Source: Leuctra nigra | Lineage: Eukaryota > Arthropoda > Insecta > Plecoptera > Leuctridae | Direction: 5' to 3' | Length of the DNA: 64,000 nt | Assembly: GCA_934045905.1 (NCBI GenBank) | Contig: OW203767.1 | Location: 19,347,073 to 19,411,072 of the forward strand | Shown: positions 1 to 14,460 of the stretch, piece after piece | Layout: the number at the start of each line of letters is the position of its first letter | Position numbering within the stretch: position 1 is the stretch's first letter | Made by a program: the position numbers and the translations under genes | Notes under the pieces: model-generated | The model's database searches: none | What the model saw: the letters and a program-made list of their open reading frames with translations, nothing else | Told to the model about the DNA's origin: nothing

Positions 1-1840
1 TCAAATCTCAATTATAAACAAAATTATCAATATAATTACAGCAACACTTTGATAAAAGATATCAATGATTTTGTCTGTAACAATAATGAATAACATGCAT
101 AATAGATATTCCCAAATTGACGCTGATCAATTATCGAAAAAAATCGTTGCCTAATTTATTTGCTGAAGAACTGCAATTATTTATTATCAAGGTAATTAAG
201 TATGAAAATAAATTCATGGCTCATTCTTTGAATAATTTATGCTATCGTGTACTTTCTTCTAACCAATAGTTAAAAATAAACCACATCAGGCTAATCTAAT
301 TAATATTATTAAAATGCATTTATTGCATGCTTTTTTATTGCGTTGCATACAAGGTATGGTATGCGATCGTATAAAATAACTGACATTATAAAATATAACT
401 ATGGTATTTCGGCATTTCTTAAAAATTATTTTAAACATGAATTAAAATCAGGAAGCATTATTTATGCAGTTTTGAACAGAAAATATAACTGAGAGGTACG
501 GAGCCCTCTTAATGCAAGAATTCATTTGATTGATATAACTTTCTTAAACAGAGCAGCGAGAGAATAAAATTAAAATGCACACACGTTTATGAAAGGAGAT
601 TTACTATCGAAAATCTCTTCCTATTAATTCTTTTCATCACATAAAACAATTTCATCCACTTCTTCAAAAAATTAATTTCAACTCGTCATCTAAGATTTAC
701 TTCGTGACCAAACCTAAGTTTCGCACGATGAGTGTTTTTACTTTTCATTGACCATCAAACCAATAATATTGTTTAATTGCACGCGCATATAGAATAATGC
801 AGGGAGAAAGTCTAGAAAATGCGTGATTTATAAATTAATAACAATTCTACACCTAAGACTTCGTGTCTCCAGCTGAGAAAACCCGAGTTAGTTTTCAAAG
901 ATGCGAAGAGATTCAAAAGGAATGTTGTATAAATGTAATTAACTATGAAATATTGAAACGTAACCGTCCAGTAACATTAGAAATGCGTGCAGAGAACATC
1001 AAGTAATCTTTCAGGAAAGTTGCTGCTCGAAATTGAAGTATGCTGAAAGCACAATGAACGCCTTTTGTACGAATTATAATTGACTGCTGGAATTCAATCT
1101 GGAAATAATTAAATGTTACCGGCAATTTCGAGAGGAACGGAATCTTGGGTCACTGTCTCCTGGAAGTTAATTGGAGCGACAAGTTGTAGTCAATTAATGA
1201 CTACGAAAAGCGTAGACCACAATGTTTCAAAAAATGGCATTCTAAAATCTATTCACGGTTATATTTATATAAATTTGTTATAACTTTTAGGACCATGTTT
1301 TTCCACTAGGAAAACGCTCTGAGTAACGCGTTGAAGAGCGAGCACGGATACACGCAACACCTCGAACCGAAATTATGTCTATCGAAAATGTCATTAAAAG
1401 CCAATAATTCTTGAATTTCGTCACAGACTTGTATAAATATCTCCAAAATTTCCAAAAATATTGGTCCCAATAACCTTGCTAAGTTTTAAGTTGATCGATT
1501 AAACCTTTGATTGAACGGTTCCTTGTTAAGTTTCAAAAATCACATGATATCCTTCAAACAATATACCTGGGACCACTCATATGATATGATATTACTGTGG
1601 ACACAATATCAGATCAATCTGTTAAACGGTCATTATTAGTTTCATTTCGTTTGAAACTTTCTGCTCTAACTACCTTGCCTTGAACTGAAGATTCGAAGTC
1701 GCCGTGAATTTGACAGCCAACACACAAAATGTCCCTAAAATTACAAAAACTTTTGAAAATAACTACAAATTAGACTGAAAATTGGCAAAAATACCTTAAA
1801 TGTTGCTACCAATTACCATGCGAAGTTTTTAGTTGGTCGG
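1..1840. other. AT-rich non-coding stretch
   Basis: No ORF with protein-like composition was seen on either strand; the 60-codon ORF near 943-1125 on the minus strand looks like chance. The only structure I noticed is a 42-bp repeat core at 1306-1347, described separately. Confidence 0.6.
1306..1347 (-). repeat. Dispersed repeat core, copy 1 of 3
   Basis: Read on the minus strand, this has the core GTGCTCGCT followed by CAACGCGTTAC and then AGCGTTTTCCTAG. The same core recurs on the plus strand at 11216-11258 and 30195-30236. The parent element is unknown; a transposon end or SINE piece is possible. Confidence 0.55.
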
Positions 1841-2071
1841 TCAATCGGCAATACCCGCTGCACGAGAGCGGGTATTGCGTTGATTGTTTGAGTATCTCCT
1901 TGCAGCAGTCTGGTCGGGGGTCTCTTTGCTCCTTGATGCTTTATTATTAACGACATTTTGTTTCAACCTTTTAGATTTAGCTTCGTCAGTTTCTTGATCT
2001 TCAATTTCACGCAGACGCTTTTTCGCCTTTATGGCTTTCATTCTAGCAGAAGTCTTTCCATTTTTCGGCAT
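1841..2071 (-). pseudogene. Helitron/STPR-like N-terminal fragment (tentative)
   Basis: A 76-codon ORF whose product is very basic and ends in one unit resembling a 23-24-residue STPR repeat (ETPDQTAARRYSNNQRNTRS, then RAA). From memory, tandem units of this kind occur at the N-terminus of some helitron-encoded and fibroin-modulator-binding-type proteins. Only one unit is present, and no helicase or replication-initiator sequence follows, so I read it as a transposon remnant. It could also be a small basic gene or a chance ORF. Its stop lies in a sequence that reads as a short hairpin (GCAATACCCGCT...AGCGGGTATTGC). Confidence 0.3.
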
Positions 2072-3384
2072 GTTTAAATAGGGATAAGATAGGTAATGAA
2101 AAAGTAAGAAGTAGAGTACCTACCTAATTAAAGTACAATAATATTTGTGTGATCAATGTTTGAAATGCACGAAATGTGTGCTCAAAGACGTAATGTATTC
2201 AATGTCGTAATGTTACGAAATGAATCTTGAACAAAACTTCGCAAATATGAAAATAAAGTAAACACCTTTCAACTAATAAGCGAAAGGAATCAAAGTTCCA
2301 CACAAAAAAACGGATCAGGTAAAATAGTAACTACCTAGTTTAGAAACGGAATGAATCCAACGTTCCACAATTAAAATAAGACAACGTAATGTTTTGAACT
2401 AAATGAATCAAAACTTTGAAAAAAAAATAGCAACCTTCAAGGAAATGTCAGGCTAGACAGAAGCTCAGAAACGGAATAAATCCAACGTTTCCAAGAAGAA
2501 AATAATTTGAAATAATCAATCCCCTGGACAAAAACTGTAGAAACCTTAGTAATATCTATGCTTTAAAAGCGAATCAATTTTACTAATACCTTCACAAAGT
2601 ACACCAAATTGCCAAAATTATCAACGAAAAGAAGCAAAATGCAGGAGAGATTTGGAATGACGTGTGAACGCTAGAAGAGAACAAACGCCACTCAATGATA
2701 TTATTGAAATGTGAGCTTATGTTTCTAATCCCTCCTGGATGCAAAATCAGCCAAGTAGAAACACGGGAGGCACGGCCATCAGAACTACGAATTGACGAAA
2801 AGACAATCAAGGTCCTTAAAAACTCGAAATGATTTGTTGGAAACTATGATCCAAATTGAATTATTCAAATTTGATCAACTCAATAAACATAAAAATATCT
2901 GCTTTTCACTAAAAAAGTGTACATACCATCAAAACACTCTTGTACCTAAAGCAAATCAGATTCAGTTGCATTGGAAAGACATTCATTTTCAATGTTTCAT
3001 TTCTGACAGCTATTAAAAATGTCAATAAGTGCATACTTTCTTGACAGATTCGGCTGAAAATTTGTAAAATAAGTGACATTATTGGTCTTACTGACCATGC
3101 TAAATATGAGTTTGATCACATTTCTCGAAGACCATTTTCATTTTTTAGGCTATCAGGAGATACTTATTTTAACAATGAACCAATGGATGGATTTCAAAAA
3201 AAAATTGGGTCTGCAAACCGAGAAGGTTGTCTTTACATGTGTGCAAAATTTCAGGTCGATCGGTGAAACGGTGCGACTTCTATTGCTTCCTTTAGCATAC
3301 AAAAACAAAAACAAACCAAAAAAAAAAAAAAAAAACAGAGGTCCGTGCTAAAAGAGCCAAATGGAGTCGCTCGCTTCGCTCGCT
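2072..3384. other. Non-coding stretch with a degenerate direct repeat
   Basis: A unit of the form AGAAACGGAAT-AATCCAACGTT occurs at about 2342-2368 and again at about 2467-2493, about 126 bp apart, with weaker relatives upstream near 2280. Short ORFs at 2792-3016 and 3073-3351 have no recognisable content. A run of 17 or so A residues sits near 3319-3335. Confidence 0.45.
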
Positions 3385-3502
3385 CAATTACTATGCTAGA
3401 TTTTAAACAGATGATTAGGACAGTATTGACATGGCACAACCAATGGCATTCCTTGAATGACCGTTTAAACTTGACTGCCGGTTTTAGCAGGATTGAAAAA
3501 CC
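3385..3502. repeat. Degraded MITE related to the 33.4-, 58.1- and 61.4-kb copies
   Basis: Contains the interior motif CAATGGCATTCCTTGAATGA, shared nearly exactly with 58140-58160 and 61490-61505, and ends in GGATTGAAAAACC, which resembles the terminal repeat of those copies. The left end looks eroded. It abuts the inverted-repeat element that starts at 3503. Confidence 0.45.
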
Positions 3503-3641
3503 ACACGGTGCAATTTCTTGAACAACTTCTGTGCCACAGAGGTTCTGCTCGTGCGCAGTATCACTTTTGAGATGATAAAGGGAATCTGCACATGTGCAGA
3601 ACTTTTATGACACAGAAGTTGTTCAAGAAATTGCACCGTGT
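3503..3641. mobile_element. Short MITE with perfect 31-bp terminal inverted repeats
   Basis: The left arm 3503-3533 and right arm 3611-3641 are exact reverse complements (starting ACACGGTGCAATTTCTTG). The 77-bp interior contains the 16-bp palindrome TCTGCACATGTGCAGA (3585-3600), which recurs exactly at 22903-22918. No transposase is present. The perfect arms suggest recent activity or hairpin-mediated maintenance. Target duplication not resolved. Confidence 0.65.
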
Positions 3642-9135
<5,494 letters not shown>

Positions 9136-9143
9136 ATTATCTT

Positions 9144-9543
9144 TAGTGTTGGGTTAGTTCCTCAAAAAAAGGAACAAGTCCAGTTCCAGTTCCTTTGAAC
9201 AAAAAGGAACATAGTTCCTTTTAAGTTACATTTACTTCCAAAAACCATCAAATTTTTACCCTGGGTCCTCTGACAAGTATATTTCCAGAAATCAGTTAAA
9301 TATAGCCACAAAAAGGTGCATCATTGCTCATTATAAATTGTGTGCAAATGGTTTTTATAAGACGTACCACATGTCTATTTGAAAGGAACTTAAAAAATAA
9401 CTTAACATAACTTCCAAGTTTCTTACAAAAGGAACTTTTTAGTTCCCATGAGTTCCCTTAAAAATAAAGGAACTAAGTTACCCTAAAAGTTCCTCCCCCA
9501 AAAAACAGTGTTGGGTATAGGATACAAGTTCTACCTAACACTG
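9144..9543. mobile_element. Non-autonomous hAT-like element (400 bp)
   Basis: The left end reads TAGTGTTGGGTTAG and the right end reads CTACCTAACACTG, imperfect inverted repeats of the hAT-style CAGTGTTGGG type. The flanks are ATTATCTT (9136-9143) and ATTTTCTT (9544-9551), an 8-bp target duplication with one mismatch, as expected of hAT transposases. Internally there are many subterminal copies of AAGGAACT/AGTTCC in both orientations, which in this family are transposase-binding sites. No coding capacity. Confidence 0.65.
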
Positions 9544-9551
9544 ATTTTCTT

Positions 9552-10446
9552 TATTTTATGTTTAAAAGCATCAAGACTTGCTGCATGACAAGTTGTATCT
9601 ATGTGTCAAGAAACTTGTGTAGTATCGTGTGGCAGTCACGCGTGCAGATATTATCTGCAATATGACGGGTATTAAGTAGAATATTAAGTAGAAGATAGAA
9701 TCTAAAACAAGTTTCATTTTGGAAAATATTTGCTTGAACATGAATCTGATAATTCATCCCGGGCTACACTTAATTTAATAAACATAATAAATATAGATAT
9801 AAACTAAGAAAGTTTTCTGATTATGCGATGTTTGGGACTCTTTTAAACACCATTTCAAAATCACCTTTATTGTGGATTGATTGGTTGAAACTGATTGGTG
9901 AATGAGTGGAATGTGGATGATTGGTTTTTATTGCTATACAACTGACATGGTTTGACCGTATATATTTAAAATGTTTATTGATGATGAGTACAATGTATCA
10001 TTAAACCAAGAAAGCGTTATCAAATAGGTTGTAAACGAGCATTCTCTTGAATGCAACACAACAAAATGGATTTGGAATGGATTTTAGGGTGAGGGGGCAC
10101 AGACGATATGGTGCATACTCGTATATTTTGTCGAGAACATATTTGATAGATATTGATTTTTTCTAAAATATTAAGGACTCTTATAATTTCTGAAACAAAT
10201 TTTTCTTTTCGCAAGGTCAAACGAAGTAACGGACCAGTCAAAAATTTTCCAAAACAAATATTACTATCCTGATTGGTGACCTAATGATTTGTAGCAAGAT
10301 CGATCAATCGGTTTCATAGGATAATTGATTTGTGTAATTTAGCAGGTATAGAGGTAAATCAGCTAAAGCAGCTAAATCTACCTACTACGAAATGTTTATG
10401 AAAAATCTATGGACCATGATCACTGCAAACTCTAGAGCTAACAAAA
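9552..10446. other. AT-rich non-coding stretch
   Basis: No gene or repeat recognised; the ORF at 10020-10241 (minus) has no supporting features. Confidence 0.5.
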
Positions 10447-10992
10447 GGTATGTTCGTTTTGCTTACTGCAGTTGCAGTAGCAGCAGCTTACAGTAGGCCC
10501 TGGTAACTCTTGCAGTAGCTTGCTGTACCAACACAAAACGAACGCATTTGCAGCAGGATGGCAGGCTGGCCTTTTCCTATTGGTTGGGAGGTTTGTGAAT
10601 TTGGCGGGAAGAAGGTAAAAATAAGTGAGGTTATGTTCTGCATTTATAGAATTCTTGTCTAATCCCAATGCATTTTTATATAAATATGTATCATTTCATA
10701 ACATATAACTAAACTAAACTCTGAAACAAATACTCATTTCCCTCCTCCTTAGGCGTTTTTTCACTATCCATCCATAAGAAACACATTTTACATTTCAAAC
10801 ATCCGCCATTTTGCCGCCTACTGCAAAGTTACTGCATTTACATCACCTCCCTACCCAGCTGTAAGAGCAGTCACTGCGCAGCTACTGTCAGTGTCAAATC
10901 GAACACAATCGCAGTGACGGAACAGCAAGTTTGATGCAAAACGAACGGATTTGCAGTGAGCAGTAAAGTGCAGTAAGCAAAACGAACAGACC
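10447..10992. mobile_element. TIR transposon derivative (546 bp)
   Basis: The left end GGTATGTTCGTTTTGCTTAC is the reverse complement, with one mismatch, of the right end (10969-10992, GTAAGCAAAACGAACAGACC). Subterminal regions are rich in GCAGT/ACTGC units in both orientations, and a second internal pair of AAAACGAAC motifs lies near 10535 and 10940. No transposase ORF; the 76-codon minus-strand ORF at 10438-10668 spans the terminus and is not believable. Superfamily not assigned because no clear target duplication was found. Confidence 0.6.
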
Positions 10993-11029
10993 TAATTTGA
11001 TAATGATGGAAATGTAGTGAATCTCTCAC

Positions 11030-11088
11030 TTAGGGATAGGGCCGGAAACCCGAAGGATCTGGGTTCGATTCCCAGTCGGGGTGCGCGT
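11030..11088 (+). repeat. tRNA-like SINE fragment (tentative)
   Basis: Carries a perfect T-arm-like stem-loop CTGGGTTCGATTCCCAG (11059-11075), which contains a consensus pol III B box (GGTTCGATTCC). No full cloverleaf with a good A box was found, so it is more likely a tRNA-derived SINE or pseudo-tRNA than a working tRNA gene. Confidence 0.4.
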
Positions 11089-12051
11089 TTTTATTTCGCA
11101 GGTTACCTCCAGAACAGACCTAATGCTGCAATAAAATATGAAAAATGGTTATTTATTTAATATGTAACGGTGCTTGGCAGCGTCGAGCTAACGCCCGACT
11201 AGATTGATTCCGTGTCGGTGCTCGCTTATCAACGCGTTACACTGAGCATTTTCTTAGCTATATGAAAATATAAGTACATTGGCTTAAAAATCAGTGAAAC
11301 ATTAAATATTTATTTGGTCAATGCGACTGACAGAAATCTAGGCAACGAAAAGACGACAGCTATTTCGTCAGCTTATGACAATTTTAATTTCAAACAAACA
11401 AACAGGACTTCCAAAAACAACATCAAATATTGGAACTAAACGTGAAGAAATATGCGCCGCTGCTTATGACCCTCTTACAAAATTGTCATACAGCTCAGAA
11501 ATACATGGAAGCAAAGTTAGATGATATAACTTAATCTTTCAGACGAAAAATACCCTAATTGTGATGTTTAAATTTGAATCCGGTAATTTAAATTTTCTTC
11601 CTGATTTTTATCATGTTTATAATTACTCACATTATCTATTCAAATCTGATCTAAAGGAGATCCTAAAATCCGAAAAGATTTCTAGAAGATATCGTGCATG
11701 GAATAATGCATATAATTATTATCAGTCTTTCGTACGTCCTCTTTCCTTCTAAGGATGTCAAAGCCTAGGTAAAATCCGTTACACTTGTCAATTTCGCGTG
11801 TTTCCCTCCATGAAAGATATCATTAACAACGACACCACCGTTGTTAAAAGAAAGAAACCAACTTGTCATAATGTCCAAACAAGTTAGATAATTTCCACAC
11901 ATTTGCCGGCAGTTATTTTTGTAATGCAATCAGGAAAGTAGTGGGGCCCCAAGTCAAGAGGGGGTTTTGTTCACTTTATAACTAATGAAAGTGGTATGTA
12001 TCTACAGAATACACTCTCTTCACAGTTCCCACTGCTCGTTGCGTCTTTCTC
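11089..12051. other. Intergenic stretch
   Basis: Contains the 42-bp repeat core at 11216-11258. The 63-codon ORF at 11561-11752 is Tyr/Phe-rich and has no recognisable domain. Confidence 0.45.
11216..11258 (+). repeat. Dispersed repeat core, copy 2 of 3
   Basis: Core CGGTGCTCGCTTATCAACGC, followed by GTTACACTGAGC and TTTTC(T)TAG. Other copies are at 1306-1347 (minus) and 30195-30236 (plus). Confidence 0.6.
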
Positions 12052-12161
12052 TATATATTAGGCCAATGTCTTGGTCTGGATCATACATTTGATTCTTGAC
12101 GGCTGAGCGTATAGCCGGGTGTGGATTGTGATTTTATCAGATTTGATCAGAGGATTACATG
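12052..12161 (+). promoter_or_regulatory. Possible promoter and tiny first exon of gene A
   Basis: TATATAT at 12052-12058 is followed at the usual distance by an initiator-like ATCATAC near 12084. About 75 bp further on, an ATG (12159-12161) is immediately followed by GTACGT, a usable splice donor. If this is exon 1 of gene A, it would join in phase 0 to the acceptor at 18392-18393, giving a second Met just before the first residue of the A signal peptide. The layout matches the other five genes of the cluster, but the intron would be 6.2 kb long and would contain the retrotransposon. This is inference; gene A could equally start at its own ATG at 18394. Confidence 0.3.
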
Positions 12162-13080
12162 GTACGTGTGTGGTTTTTATAATTCGTTATTGATGTGATA
12201 TCGATACGGTTGTATTGATTAGGGAATTATTTATCGTTTGTGTGATCGATCGTCGGCGATGTTTATAGAATTGTCGCATGTTCGTGATTTTTTTATTTAT
12301 TGGATTAATCGAATCTATTGGATTTTGTAGGGCAAGTGCAGTTTAAAACAATTAAACGTCAGAATCTAAATTCTGTTGCAGTTTCGTTTTCAGTGCTAAT
12401 TTCTTAAATATAAGTTATTTCGTTTTTAAAATTAAGAAACCTCAATGGTGTAAAATAATTAAATATACCTAAAGATTTGTAAAATAAATAATAAGCAAAT
12501 ACCTAAAAGTACATACAATTTGCCATTAATTAGTACAATAGGAACCGCAATTGTGACCAAATATGCTAATGTTTATACTTATTAAACTTTAAAAATTAGT
12601 TCCTCATTTTTTGTGTGTAAATCTCAGTTATTTGTATTCGATGGAAATAATTATATTTTTTCTTTCTAATGCATACAAATTACGAAAACAAAATTCCCAA
12701 ACTGAAGTTATGACCGGTATTATCCACTTTTGGCGGATAAACTAAACATTGGATTAAATTCCACTATTTCCACTAATTCCACTATTGGGTGACCACGAAG
12801 GCCGTGGTTTGACACAGTTGTGAGGTAGAACTGCTGCTGAATTTATTGTATTTTATGGAAATGCAGCTTTGTTTGTGATTTGAAGTAACAGCAACATTGT
12901 AAGGAAAGGCAAGAGGAACAATCTGAGGTAAAAATCGTGAAAATTAAATGTTGTTTGGTTATATTTTAATGCCAATATAAATTCATTTAGTTTCACTGAT
13001 TAGAATTTCTTGTGAGATAAAGGAACATTGTTTTTCACGGTGACGTGGATTGCGATTTCTTAAGTCAAGGTCACTAGAAC

Positions 13081-14460
13081 ATGGAGAGGAATTTACGATC
13101 TAAAGAGAAGGGAGTTTTGAGTGCGAAGAAGGACAAGAACAGCAGAAGAAGCAGAAAGATGGATACTTCACTAGGAAACGAAGTGGACAAACAGCAAGTG
13201 CGAGTAAAGCATGTGAGTAAATCGAAATCGTTGTTGTTAGGACCGCAATATGATCATGATTTCTTGGTGACAGAGGTTAAGGAAATGAGAGAAGAAATGA
13301 AGGAGCTTAGAAATGAGGTGAAAGAACTTAGGAAGAAGTCAGAAAGGGAAGAGAATGAAGTTTGTGACATGTTTGGAGAAGTAATAGTATGGGAAATGGA
13401 AATGGAGGAAAAGGTTAAACATTTGAATGAAATGTTATGTTTGAATGAAAGAGAAAATCGAGTAGCATGTGTGCAGATAGCAGTTTGGAAAGAAGAGATT
13501 GAACATAAAAACCACAAGATCTTGATGGAAATAGACCGATTAGAACAAGAAAATATTGCAGATCAAGTTGAAGAGATTAAGAGGAGGGAAGCTGAGTGTG
13601 CAGATAGTATGGATATCAGAATGAAAGGTTTTGAAGAAATGAAGGAGATGGTTGATAGGTCTGGAAGAAAAGAGCAGCAGGAAGGACAACAACAACAACA
13701 ACACCGGAGAATAGTAACAAAAAAGAAAGCAGAACAAAACAACACAGTAGAAGGAGAAAATAGCATGATGACTGAGAACGATATATGTATTCATGGACAA
13801 GACGATCAAGATTATGAAGAAAAAGAGAAGAGCCAGGGAAAGAGGAGTGAAGAAAATGAAAAGTCGTATGAGGAGCACGATGACACGAGATCGTCTGACT
13901 CAGGACTCAGGACTCAGTCGATTTTGTTGGTTGGAGATGTAAGTGGTAGTGAAGCCTGGGTTTTCTCTCTAGGGGAAGGGTGTTACGTAAGAAGAGATCC
14001 CGGAATAAGAATCAGAGAAATGTCTGCGCGAATTGAAGAGGGATACTATGAAAAACATAGTAATCTGAAGAAAGTAATTTTCCAGTTAGGAAATATTGAA
14101 GTTTGGACACGAATGGATAATGGGGAGATAATGGAGGATTTTGGGGGTTTGATGGAGGTGTCTAGAAGCTTTTTTGGTCCAAATATAAAAATAGGCATTG
14201 TGGGACTACTAAGTAACTATTCAGACTACTCAGCCAATTTGAATAAAGGTTTGAAAAAGTTGGTGAAGGAGAATGAGGGGGAGTTTATTGAATTAGACTT
14301 CACGCCAGGGTTCATGATGGACAGAAGGAAGTGGGCCCGAGAAGTTGGGAGAAAGCTGAAAAATATGCTGGTTGAGGAGAAGGTGGTTACCAAGAAGAAT
14401 GTATGGACTCAGTCGAAGCGGGTTTTTCGGACAAGTTGGTTTTCAAGGAGAATATTGTAG
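13081..14460 (+). CDS. Retrotransposon ORF1 protein: coiled coil plus SGNH-esterase-like C-terminus
   Basis: 459 aa. Residues 1-55 are basic (RSKEKG, KSKS). Residues about 59-205 are highly charged with heptad-like Leu/Met/Val spacing, a probable coiled coil for trimer or dimer formation, followed by a short poly-Gln stretch (QEGQQQQQHRR). An acidic, Ser-rich linker leads to residue 280. From there the sequence follows the layout of SGNH/GDSL hydrolases known in esterase-type ORF1 proteins: SILLVGDVSGS (block I, Gly285-Asp286, with Val where the nucleophile Ser usually stands), a PGIRIREM segment, VIFQLGNIEVW (block III, G337-N338, with Ile-Glu in place of Asn-Asp), and near the C-terminus DRRKWAREVGRKL where Asp-x-x-His is expected. 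The fold seems kept but the catalytic residues are degraded. Likely role: nucleic-acid-binding chaperone of the retrotransposition particle. The start is the first ATG of an unbroken frame. Confidence 0.75.
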   Translation: MERNLRSKEKGVLSAKKDKNSRRSRKMDTSLGNEVDKQQVRVKHVSKSKSLLLGPQYDHDFLVTEVKEMREEMKELRNEVKELRKKSEREENEVCDMFGEVIVWEMEMEEKVKHLNEMLCLNERENRVACVQIAVWKEEIEHKNHKILMEIDRLEQENIADQVEEIKRREAECADSMDIRMKGFEEMKEMVDRSGRKEQQEGQQQQQHRRIVTKKKAEQNNTVEGENSMMTENDICIHGQDDQDYEEKEKSQGKRSEENEKSYEEHDDTRSSDSGLRTQSILLVGDVSGSEAWVFSLGEGCYVRRDPGIRIREMSARIEEGYYEKHSNLKKVIFQLGNIEVWTRMDNGEIMEDFGGLMEVSRSFFGPNIKIGIVGLLSNYSDYSANLNKGLKKLVKENEGEFIELDFTPGFMMDRRKWAREVGRKLKNMLVEEKVVTKKNVWTQSKRVFRTSWFSRRIL

